NCBI RefSeq assembly: GCF_021117405.1
Contig: NZ_CP088251.1
Coordinates: 2,108,001-2,172,000, forward strand
DNA from: Frateuria edaphi
Lineage (GTDB): Bacteria; Pseudomonadota; Gammaproteobacteria; Xanthomonadales; Rhodanobacteraceae
Direction: 5' to 3'
Length of the DNA: 64,000 nt
Positions 52,940 to 61,500 of this stretch are shown one piece after another. The translations under genes were made by a program, and so were the position numbers. How positions within the stretch are numbered: position 1 is the first letter of the stretch; the number at the start of each line of letters is the position of its first letter. The notes beneath the pieces were generated by a model. The model worked only from the letters and a program-made list of their open reading frames with translations. It was not told the DNA's origin and did no database searches.

Positions 52940-53487
52940 GCCCGTGCCTTTTGGCGCGCCCGCCACTGTTCGCGGGTCTGGCCCCAGATCTCCGTGGGCG
53001 AATCCTCGTAAGGGGCGGGAAGCTTGCCGGGTCCCCGGCAGGTCGAGCCCAGACGCTGCGCGAGTGCCTGCGACGGAGCGTTGTCCGGATGGATCGAGTG
53101 GATGACTTCGTCCCAGCCCAGGTTGTCGAATGCCCAGTCGATCGCGGCGGTCGCGCCTTCGACGGCGTAACCCTTGCCCCAGGCGGCACGGGCCAGTCCC
53201 CAGCCGACCTCGGTGCCGGGCCAACCCTCCGGGAACCAGGGACCGAGGCGACCGACCCACTGGCCGCTGGCCTTCTCGATCACCGAGAACATCGAAAAGC
53301 CCTGGATCATCCAGGCGCCTGCGGAAGACAGGAATCCACGCCATGCCAGCGCGCGCGGCTGCTGCCCGCCGATGAAGCGGGCGGCCTCCGGGTCGGACAT
53401 GTTCGCCGCATAGGCATCGAAGTCCTCGATGCGCGGCGGGCGCAGGATCAGGCGGTCGGTTTCGATGCGGATGTCCGGAACGTGCAA
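52936..53487 (-). CDS. GNAT-family N-acetyltransferase
   Basis: Acetyltransferase of the RimJ/RimL type (183 aa), which acetylates amino groups of proteins or small molecules. The N-terminus RIETDRLILRPPRIEDFDAY and the acetyl-CoA-binding GLARAAWGKGYAVEGATAAI are clear. I chose the TTG at 53487 because an AGGAG ribosome site lies 7 bases upstream; the longer in-frame ATG at 53559 would run through the intergenic palindromes (53505-53525) and add 24 residues not seen in the family. Confidence 0.84.
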   Translation of the reverse strand: MHVPDIRIETDRLILRPPRIEDFDAYAANMSDPEAARFIGGQQPRALAWRGFLSSAGAWMIQGFSMFSVIEKASGQWVGRLGPWFPEGWPGTEVGWGLARAAWGKGYAVEGATAAIDWAFDNLGWDEVIHSIHPDNAPSQALAQRLGSTCRGPGKLPAPYEDSPTEIWGQTREQWRARQKARA

Positions 53488-53504
53488 GGCCTGTCTCCTG
53501 ATAG

Positions 53505-53624
53505 CCCTCTCCCATCGGGAGAGGGACCGGAAAGAAAGAGGGTTCGGCGCTAGTCGCAAGCTTGCCTTGCGCTACGACCGAACCCTCATCCGTCGCTTCG
53601 TGCACCTTCTCCGGCGGGAGAAGG
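53505..53624. repeat. Three-hairpin intergenic element, family C
   Basis: Three perfect hairpins in a row: CCCTCTCCC / GGGAGAGGG (53505-53525), GAGGGTTCGG / CCGAACCCTC (53538-53587) enclosing a smaller CGCAAG / CTTGCG, and CCTTCTCC / GGAGAAGG (53605-53624). It fills the gap between the GNAT and acyl-CoA dehydrogenase genes. A diverged single CCCTCTCCC-type hairpin near 33961-33983 may be related. Confidence 0.6.
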
Positions 53625-53628
53625 AACG

Positions 53629-54798
53629 TCAGAACGCGTTGATGCCGGTCAGTTCGCGGCCGACCACCAGCTGGTGCACCGTCTCGGTGCCCTCGTAGGT
53701 GATCACCGATTCGAGGTTCAGCGCGTGGCGGATGGCCGAATGCTCAGTCGTGATGCCCGCGCCGCCCAGGATGTCGCGGCACTCGCGGGCGATGTCGATC
53801 GCCATGCGGCAGTTGTTCCATTTCGCCAGCGAGACCTGGGTCGGCTGCATGGTGCCGGCGTCCTTCAGGCGACCGAGCTGCAGCGACAGCAACTGCGCCA
53901 TGGTGATGCGCCGCCCCATGTCGGCGAGCTTCAGCTGGATGGCCTGGTTCGAGGCCAGCGGACGGCCGAACAGGATGCGCTCGGCGGTGTAGTCGAGCGC
54001 TTCCTTCAGGCAGGCCTGTGCGGCGCCGATCGGACCCCAGGTGATGCCGTAGCGCGCCTGGGTCAGGCAGCCGAGCGGCCCCTTGAGACCCTTCACGTTG
54101 GGCAGGCGGTTGGCTTCGGGCACGCGCACGTTGTCGAAGAACAGCGCGGAGGTGACCGAGGCGCGCAGGCTCATCTTCTTGTGCACTTCCTGCGCGGTGA
54201 AACCGGCGGTGTCGGTCGGCACGATGAAACCCTGGATGCCATCCTCGGTCTGCGCCCAGACGATCGCGATGTGCGCCAGGTTGCCGTTGGTGATCCACAT
54301 CTTGGCGCCGTTGATGACCCAGTCCCCGCCGTCCTTCTTGGCATTGGTCTTCATGTTGGCCGGATCGGAGCCGCCGTGCGGCTCGGTCAGGCCAAAGCAT
54401 CCGATGATCTCGCCCGCCGCCATCTTCGGCAGGTAGTGCATCTTCTGCTCTTCGGTGCCGTAGGCGTAGATCGGATACATGCACAGCGAGCTCTGCACCG
54501 AGGCGAAGCTGCGCAGGCCCGAGTCGCCGCGCTCCAGCTCCTGGCAGATCAGGCCGTAGCTCACGCCGTTCATACCGGCGCAACCGTACTTTTCCGGGAT
54601 GGTCGCGCCGAGCAGGCCCAGGTTCGCGATCTCCGGCACCAGTTCCTTCGGAAAGCGGCCCTGGTCGAAGCAGTCGCCGATGATGGGCAGCACCTTCTCG
54701 TCGACGAAGCGGCCGACGGTGTCCTGCACCATGCGCTCCTCGTCGCTAAGCAGCGAGCGGACGTCGTACAGATCGAGCGGGTCGAGACGGGCGGCCAT
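53629..54798 (-). CDS. gcdH: Glutaryl-CoA dehydrogenase
   Basis: Acyl-CoA dehydrogenase (389 aa) that oxidises and decarboxylates glutaryl-CoA in lysine and tryptophan breakdown. FAD-site motifs IGCFGLTEPHGGSDPANM and MWITNGNLAHIAIVWA, the Arg in GLRSFASVQSSL expected for glutaryl-CoA, and the catalytic Glu in ITYEGTETVHQLVVGREL are present. Substrate choice is inferred from these residues. The start MAARLDPLDLYDV at 54798 is chosen. The gene stands alone. Confidence 0.9.
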   Translation of the reverse strand: MAARLDPLDLYDVRSLLSDEERMVQDTVGRFVDEKVLPIIGDCFDQGRFPKELVPEIANLGLLGATIPEKYGCAGMNGVSYGLICQELERGDSGLRSFASVQSSLCMYPIYAYGTEEQKMHYLPKMAAGEIIGCFGLTEPHGGSDPANMKTNAKKDGGDWVINGAKMWITNGNLAHIAIVWAQTEDGIQGFIVPTDTAGFTAQEVHKKMSLRASVTSALFFDNVRVPEANRLPNVKGLKGPLGCLTQARYGITWGPIGAAQACLKEALDYTAERILFGRPLASNQAIQLKLADMGRRITMAQLLSLQLGRLKDAGTMQPTQVSLAKWNNCRMAIDIARECRDILGGAGITTEHSAIRHALNLESVITYEGTETVHQLVVGRELTGINAF

Positions 54799-54911
54799 GC
54801 TTGGGTTCCGTTGGAGGGACAAGCCCGGCATTCTACCGCCCGCGGTGGCGGGAGGTCATGCCGGGGCACCTGCCCACCTGCCACCCTGCCCCCACCCAAC
54901 CCGGACCCTCC

Positions 54912-55790
54912 ATGTTCAAGGGCGTACTACTTGGCTTTGCCTGCTATGCGGCCTACGCGATCAGCGACGCCTTCGTCAAATCCCTGCACGGCACGCTGCC
55001 GGCGTTCGAGGCGGTGTTCTTCGGCGCCGTGCTGGGGCTGGTCGCGATCCCGTTCATCCGCAAGCCGGGCGACCGCTGGCACGAAGTGTTCGTCGCCAAC
55101 CGCCCGTCGCTGTGGTGGATTCGCGCGGTGACCGGCGCGGTAAGCAATGTATCGGCCGTGGTCGCGTTCACCCATTTGCCGATGGCCGAGACCTTCGCGC
55201 TGATCTTCCTGATGCCGATCTTCGTGACCCTGCTGTCGGTGGTGTTCCTGAAGGAACACGTGGGCTGGCGGCGCTGGTCGGCGGTTTTCGCCGGCTTCGT
55301 CGGCGTGCTGGTGGTGCTGCGGCCTGGCTTCCGCCAGCTCGGCGTGGGGCACTTCGCGGCCATTTCCTGCGGCGTGGCGGCAGCGGTGTCCGTGGTGGCG
55401 CTGCGCATGGCAGGCGCTCACGAAAAGCGCGTCAGCCTGTACGGCGCCGGGGTAATCGGACCCCTGGTGGCCGGCGGTCTGCTGATGCTGCCCTCGTTCA
55501 CCTGGCCGACCCTGCACCAGTGGGAGCTGCTGGCCGGCTACGGCTTGCTTGCGGGGCTGGCCGGCGTGCTGCTGATGCTCGCCACCCAGCTCGCCCCCGC
55601 CAACCGGGTGGCGCCGACCCAGTACAGCCAGATGCTGTGGGCGATCGGCTTCGGTTACTGGCTGTTCGGCGACGCGCTGGACTGGCCGATGCTGGCCGGC
55701 ATAGCGCTGATCCTGGGCGCCGGGCTGTTCACGCTGGTGCGCGAGGAGCAGGTGACCGGCTGGTGGCGGCGGATGAAGCTGGTCCCGTGA
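54912..55790 (+). CDS. EamA-family (DMT) transporter
   Basis: Ten-helix drug/metabolite-type transporter (292 aa) with two EamA repeats: the first about residues 1-135 (SDAFVKSLHGTLPAFEAVFF, AFTHLPMAETFALIFLMPIF, FLKEHVGWRRW) and the second 150-285 (LAPANRVAPTQYSQMLWAI, FGDALDWPMLAGIALILG). The substrate is unknown. It is divergent from gcdH (113 bp) and 21 bp from the convergent DUF1003 gene. Confidence 0.86.
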   Translation: MFKGVLLGFACYAAYAISDAFVKSLHGTLPAFEAVFFGAVLGLVAIPFIRKPGDRWHEVFVANRPSLWWIRAVTGAVSNVSAVVAFTHLPMAETFALIFLMPIFVTLLSVVFLKEHVGWRRWSAVFAGFVGVLVVLRPGFRQLGVGHFAAISCGVAAAVSVVALRMAGAHEKRVSLYGAGVIGPLVAGGLLMLPSFTWPTLHQWELLAGYGLLAGLAGVLLMLATQLAPANRVAPTQYSQMLWAIGFGYWLFGDALDWPMLAGIALILGAGLFTLVREEQVTGWWRRMKLVP

Positions 55791-55811
55791 AACCGGTGCG
55801 GCGCGACGCCC

Positions 55812-56510
55812 TTACCGGCGCCGGGCAAGATCCGAAAGCAACTCGACCTGCAATTCCTGGATTCGCACCAGCCGCTCCCACTGGTGGGAGAGCAGGTGAT
55901 CGACCTTCTCGTGGAGGTGGCGGATCTCCAGCTCGGCCTTCAGGTTGATCTTGTAGTCGTGTTGCGAGCGCAGGCGATCCTTCGCCTCTTGCCGGTTCTG
56001 GCTCATCATGATCACCGGGGCCTGCACCGCCGCCAGGCACGAGAGCAACAGGTTCAGGAAGATGTAGGGGTACGGATCGGGCGGATGGCGCCACAGCGCG
56101 AGCGAGTTGACCGCGACCCAACCCAGCAGGAACGCCGCGAAAACGACCAGGAAAGTCCAGCTGCCGCCGAAGGTGGCAATGCGGTCGGCCAGGCGCTCGC
56201 CGAAACTCCATTGGCGATCGAATTCGCGCTCGATGTCGGTGGAGACCAGTTCGTGCTCGCGCAGGCTGCGCAGCACGTCTTTTTCGAGCGAGCTGAGCTC
56301 GCCTTTCTCCGATTCGAGCAGGTCGTGCACGTAGGCGGCCCGCGCCCTGGCCAGGTCCGCGCGGCACACCGGGCGGTCCGGCGTCCATCCGGGCGCCAGC
56401 CTGGCAAGTTCCTCGGCGATCTCGGGACGGATCAGTTCGCCGGGAACGAGCTCGCGCGCCGGCAGTTCCTTGCCGCAGACGGCACAGGTTCCCATCGTGT
56501 GCTTGCCCAC
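55812..56510 (-). CDS. DUF1003 membrane protein
   Basis: Small inner-membrane protein (232 aa) of unknown function. A short Cys pair, MGTCAVCGKELPAREL, begins the protein, then a charged region and two helices (SWTFLVVFAAFLLGWVAVNS and IFLNLLLSCLAAVQAPVIMM) with DUF1003 signatures RIATFGGSWTFL and MSQNRQEAKDRLRSQHDYK. I chose the GTG at 56510 because GGAGGG lies 7 bases upstream; an ATG five codons later also fits. The C-terminal half is helical and soluble. Confidence 0.84.
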   Translation of the reverse strand: MGKHTMGTCAVCGKELPARELVPGELIRPEIAEELARLAPGWTPDRPVCRADLARARAAYVHDLLESEKGELSSLEKDVLRSLREHELVSTDIEREFDRQWSFGERLADRIATFGGSWTFLVVFAAFLLGWVAVNSLALWRHPPDPYPYIFLNLLLSCLAAVQAPVIMMSQNRQEAKDRLRSQHDYKINLKAELEIRHLHEKVDHLLSHQWERLVRIQELQVELLSDLARRR

Positions 56511-56568
56511 CGCCGTACCCTCCGGTTGCCTGGGCGCGAGCCTAGCACCGGCATCGCCGCGCGTGAGG

Positions 56569-57498
56569 TCAGCGGTTGCTGACCCCGTGCGGCACGTGGC
56601 CGGTGGCGACGTGCCGGCGAGCGGACTCCACGTTGGCAGGCGAATCGTCGAAGAAGATGTCGGCACCGAAGGCATCCAGGAACGGCCCCTTGTCCCGGCC
56701 ACCCAGGAACAGGGCCTCGTCGATACGCACGCCCCATCGGCGAAGGGTAAGGATCACCCGCTTGTGCGCCGGCGCGGAGCGCGCGGTGACCAGCGCGGTG
56801 CGGATCGGCGAGTCCTCCGCCGGAAAGGCCGTCTGCAGCCGGTGCAGCGCGGTGAGGAAACCGCGGAACGGGCCGACCGACAGCGGTTCGCCGGCCTGCT
56901 CGGTCTCGCGGCGGTGGAAGGCTTCCAGACCTTCCTCGCGCGACACGCGCTCACCCTCGTCGCCGAAGATCACCGCATCGCCGTCGAAGGCGATGCGCAG
57001 CTGCTCGCTCGCGCGCGGCGGCGCAGTGCTGGGCAGGATGGTGGCGGCGGCCACGCCGGCGGCCAGCGCACGGCCGACGTCCTCGGCATTGGCCGAGAGG
57101 AACAGGTCGGCCTTGAACGGAGCGATGTAGTCGGAGGTCGGCGCCCCGCTGGTGAAGGCGGCGCGGCTGATCTCCAGGCCGTGGTGCTGGATCGCGTTGA
57201 AGATGCGCAACCCGGTGTCGCCCGAATTGCGCGACAGCAGGATCACCTCCACCGGCGGCACGTCGCCCGCCAGCTTGTTGAGGCCAAGCAGCTTCTGCAC
57301 CAGCGGAAAAGCGACGCCCGGCTGCAGGAGTTCGTTCTCGTGCGCGATCTGGAAGCGGCGGTAGGCGTCCAGGCCGTCGCGCTCGAACAGCGCGTGGCTG
57401 TCGCCCAGGTCGAACAGCGCACGCGAGGAGATCGCCACGACCAGGCGGTTGTCGGTGCTGGCAGCAGGATCGTGGGCGCTGGGAGTCGCGGGATTCAT
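56569..57498 (-). CDS. 5'-nucleotidase (cN-I-like)
   Basis: Cytosolic 5'-nucleotidase-type HAD protein (309 aa). The nucleophile-side motif is LVVAISSRALFDLGDSHALF (Ser in place of Asp at one position), with VEVILLSRNSGDTGLRIFNA, LRIAFDGDAVIFGDEGERV and EALFLGGRDKGPFLDAFGAD further on, ending in DIFFDDSPANVESA. It probably dephosphorylates nucleoside monophosphates; the particular nucleotide is not shown. It is 91 bp upstream of nothing coding on its strand until nadK, with which it does not overlap. Confidence 0.82.
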   Translation of the reverse strand: MNPATPSAHDPAASTDNRLVVAISSRALFDLGDSHALFERDGLDAYRRFQIAHENELLQPGVAFPLVQKLLGLNKLAGDVPPVEVILLSRNSGDTGLRIFNAIQHHGLEISRAAFTSGAPTSDYIAPFKADLFLSANAEDVGRALAAGVAAATILPSTAPPRASEQLRIAFDGDAVIFGDEGERVSREEGLEAFHRRETEQAGEPLSVGPFRGFLTALHRLQTAFPAEDSPIRTALVTARSAPAHKRVILTLRRWGVRIDEALFLGGRDKGPFLDAFGADIFFDDSPANVESARRHVATGHVPHGVSNR

Positions 57499-57589
57499 GC
57501 GCGCAATCTAGCAAAACGGTCAGCGGCAAGGGGCACGCCGGGCAAGCGACGCGTCGGGGCGGCCGCGGCGCCTTCCATGGCCCCGCGCG

Positions 57590-58357
57590 TCATTCCGCGG
57601 CGAACTGCTCGTCCAGGATCCGCTGCTCCAGATTGTGCTCTGGATCGAACAGGAGCTTCACCCCGCACTCCTGGGCCTGGCAGATCTTCACCGAGCGCAC
57701 GTCGCGCACCTCCAGGAAGTCGGCGGTGGCGCTGACCGGCCGCTTGCCCGGTTCGAGCACGCGCAGGGTCACGAGGGTACGGTGCGGCAAGATCGCACCA
57801 CGCCAGCGGCGCGGGCGGAACGGGCTGATCGGGGTGAGTGCCAGCACGTTGGCGTCCAGTGGCAGGATCGGACCGTGGGCGGAGAGGTTGTACGCGGTGG
57901 ACCCGGCCGGCGTGGCGACCATGATGCCGTCGCAGACCAGCGCCGCGAGCTTGACCGTATCGTTGAGCTTCACTTCCACGTGCGCGGCCTGGTTGGTCTG
58001 GCGCAGCAGCGACACCTCGTTGAACGCGAGCGCGAACTGCTCGTTGCCCGCGCCGTCGACGGTGCGCATCTGCAGCGGGTACAGCACGGCGGCGTGGGCG
58101 CGCTCGATGCGCCCGGGCAGGTCGTCGAGCTGATGCTTGTTCATCAGGAAGCCGACACGGCCGAGCTTCATGCCGTAGACCGGCAGGTCCAGCGCGCGAT
58201 GCGCGTGAAGGGTGCGCAGCATGAAGCCGTCGCCGCCCAGCGCCACGATGACGTCCGCCTCCAGCGGCGGCAGGTCGCCATAGCGCTCGGACAGCTTGCG
58301 GCGGGCCTGTTGGGCGACCGGGGTGTCGCTGGCGACGAAGGCGAGGCGCATGGGCAT
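57590..58357 (-). CDS. nadK: NAD kinase
   Basis: Makes NADP from NAD and ATP or polyphosphate (255 aa). The family GGDG is in [18 protein letters not shown] in [12 protein letters not shown], and [20 protein letters not shown] is the nucleotide-site loop. A second Met two codons downstream is a possible alternative start. It stands alone, with the REP-like element at 58403 upstream. Confidence 0.95.
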   Translation of the reverse strand: MPMRLAFVASDTPVAQQARRKLSERYGDLPPLEADVIVALGGDGFMLRTLHAHRALDLPVYGMKLGRVGFLMNKHQLDDLPGRIERAHAAVLYPLQMRTVDGAGNEQFALAFNEVSLLRQTNQAAHVEVKLNDTVKLAALVCDGIMVATPAGSTAYNLSAHGPILPLDANVLALTPISPFRPRRWRGAILPHRTLVTLRVLEPGKRPVSATADFLEVRDVRSVKICQAQECGVKLLFDPEHNLEQRILDEQFAAE

Positions 58358-58402
58358 CCGGCATGGCGAGGGATGTTTCGAGCTTAGCGCAGCCCATAAC
58401 GA

Positions 58403-58473
58403 TGTAGGAGCGCGCCTGTGCGCGACCGCGAGGCTCCATCCGCCGCGCAGTCGCGCACAGGTGCGCTCCTACA
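58403..58473. repeat. REP-like palindrome, family B, clean copy
   Basis: Arms 58403-58426 and 58450-58473 are 24 nt each and match at 23 of 24 positions when one is reversed; they begin TGTAGGAGCGC and end GTGCGCGAC. The loop is 23 bp. It lies between the nadK start and the glutamate dehydrogenase stop. Similar units are at 38153 and perhaps 63611. Confidence 0.7.
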
Positions 58474-58508
58474 AGATTGCCCGGGGTGTGCAGCCCCGGG
58501 CCTTTGCA

Positions 58509-61500
58509 TCAACCCACCGGCACCTGCGCCAGCTGCGCCAGGCGGCGGACGGCGACCGAGGCGATCGGGTAGTCCGCGTTCTGGGTCAGGATTTCGGCGA
58601 GCATGCTGCGGGTGTAGTTGAGCGTGGCATCGTCACGCTGCAGCCATGCCTGCACCGGCGAGACGTCCTTGCGGTCGCCTGCCAGTGCGAGCACCTGCTG
58701 GGCCAGCGCGCGATGCTGGTGGTTGAGCTCGTCCAGCAGCGAACCGCGCGCTTGCGCATGCCAGTGGCCTTCCACCGGCAGCGCCTCGATCTGGCCGCGC
58801 AGCCATTCCAGGTCCAGCGTCTCGCCCAGTTCGTAGAACACCTTCGCGACCGCGGGAACCGGCTGGTTGCTCTGGCGCGCCACTTCGACCATGTCCAGCA
58901 CCGCGCGCAGCACCGGCATGCGGGCAAGGCGCACCGCCAGCTCGGCCGGCACGCCCAGGCCTTCCCACTTCTCGCAACTGAGTTCGAAATCGGCCTTTCC
59001 GGTCTCGGTCAGCACCTCGGGCAGGCCCTGGCGCAGGGCGGTGACGCCGGCCTGGTAGCGCTCGACGTTGGCGGCGATGTCCAGGCTGGCGCCAGGACGG
59101 TTGAGCAGCCAGCGGGTCATGTGCCGCAGCTGTGACCAGATCTGCATGATCGCGTCGATCTGCGTGTCCTCGGCCACCTTGCCGTCGAGCGCCTCGATCT
59201 CGGCCCACAGCTCGCGGGCATCCAGGATCTCGCGCGCCGCGGTATAGGCCTTGGCGATCGACGCCGGGCCCTGCCCGGTGTCCTCCTGCATGCGCATCAT
59301 GAAGGTGGCGCCCATGCGGTTGATCGTCGAGTTGGTCACCGCGGTGGCGATGATCTCGCGCTTCAGGCGATGGCGCTGCATGTTGGCCGCGTACTTCTCG
59401 TGCAGCGGCTCGGGGAAGTAGCGCACCAGCTCCTTGGACAGGTACGGGTCTTCGGGCACGTCCGACTCGAGCAACTGCTGGAACAGCTTGATCTTGTCGT
59501 AGGAGAGCAGCACCGACAGCTCCGGCCGGGTCAGGCCCTGGTGGCGCGCCTTGCGCTCGGACAGCTCGGCATCGGACGGCAGGTTCTCGACCTGGCGGTC
59601 GAGCAGGCCTTCGGCTTCCAGTTCACGGATGAAATGCGCCATCGAGCCCAGCCGCTTGACCGACTGGTGTTCCATCAGCGTGATCGCCTGGTTCTGGCGG
59701 TAGTTGTCCCAAAGCACCAGCTGGCCGACCTCGTCGGTCATCGCGGCGAGCTGCTTGTTGCGGCCCTCCTCGGTCAGCTCGCCGCGGCGCACGGCGTCGT
59801 TGAGCAGGATCTTGATGTTCACCTCGTGGTCGGAGGTGTCCACGCCGGCGGAGTTGTCGATGAAGTCCGTGTTGAGCAGCACGCCGTGCTGCGCCGCCTC
59901 GATGCGGCCCTTCTGGGTGAAGCCCAGGTTGCCGCCCTCGCCGACCACCTTGCAGCGCAGCTCGCCACCGTTGATGCGCAGCGCGTTGTTGGCGCGGTCG
60001 CCCACGTCGGCGTTGGTTTCCTGCGAGGACTTCACGTAGGTGCCGATGCCGCCGTTCCACAGCAGGTCGACCGGCGCCTTGAGGATCGCGCTCATCAGCT
60101 CGTTCGGGTTGAGCTGGGTCACGTCATCCTTCAGGCCCAGCGCCTGGCGCACCTGCGGCGAGACCGGGATCGACTTGGCGCTGCGCGGATAAATGCCGCC
60201 ACCCTCGGAGATCAGCGACTTGTCGTAGTCCTCCCAGCTCGAGCGCGGGATCTTGAACATGCGCTGGCGCTCGGCGAAGGACTTCGCCGCATCCGGGTTC
60301 GGGTCCAGGAAGATGTGGCGATGGTCGAACGCGGCCAGCAGGCGGATGTGCTCGGACAGCATCATGCCGTTGCCGAACACGTCGCCGGACATGTCGCCGA
60401 TGCCCACGCAGGTGAAGTCCTGCGTCTGCGAATCGCGGCCGAGCGCGCGGAAGTGGCGCTTGACCGATTCCCACGCGCCCTTGGCGGTGATGCCCATGCC
60501 CTTGTGGTCGTAGCCGTTCGAACCGCCGGAGGCGAACGCGTCGCCGAGCCAGAACTCGTGCTCGATGGAGATGGCGTTGGCGATGTCGGAGAACGTCGCG
60601 GTGCCCTTGTCGGCCGCGACCACCAGGTACGGATCGTCCTGGTCGTGGCGAACCACCTCGTGCGGCGGCACGACCTTGCCCTCGACCAGGTTGTCGGTGA
60701 TGTCGAGCAGTCCGTTGATGAACATCTTGTAGCAGGCGATGCCCTCGGCCTGCTGCGCGTCGCGGTCGCCGCCGACCGGCGGGCGCTTGACGAAGAAGCC
60801 GCCCTTGGAACCGACCGGCACAATGACGGTGTTCTTCACCATCTGCGCCTTGACCAGGCCCAGCACCTCGGTGCGGAAGTCTTCGCGGCGGTCGGACCAG
60901 CGCAGGCCGCCACGGGCGACCGCGCCGAAGCGCAGGTGGATGCCTTCCACGCGCGCGGCCGAAACGAAGATCTCGCGGTAGGGCACCGGCTTGGGCAGCT
61001 CGGGCACCTTGTGCGAATCGAACTTGAAGCTGATGTACGGCCGGAACGCGCCATCCCACTGCTGGAAGAAGCTGGTGCGCAGGGTGGCGCGGATCACGTT
61101 CAGGAAGCTGCGCAGGATGCGATCGTCGTCGAGGCTGGAGACGTTCTCCAGCAGCGTCGCGACGGCATCCTCGAGGGTCGCCACCTGCTCGGCGCGCGGA
61201 CGCGACAGCATGCCGACCAGGTTGTCGACCAGGGACGGCTGCGCAGCCTGCACGTTGCCCGGGATCAGCACACGCATCTCCGCGTCGAGCAAGCCGCCGG
61301 CGGTCTTGAGTTCGTCGGCCGAAAGGCTTTCGCGACGCGGGTCGAACTTCGCGTTGAACAGCTCCACCAGCACGCCGGCGATGGCCGGGTAGCGGTTGAG
61401 CGCATCTTCCATGTAGGCCTGCGAGAACGACACGCCGGTCTGCAGGAGGTATTTGCAGTAGCCGCGCAGCATGGCGACCTGGCGCCAGTTGAGCTTGGCG

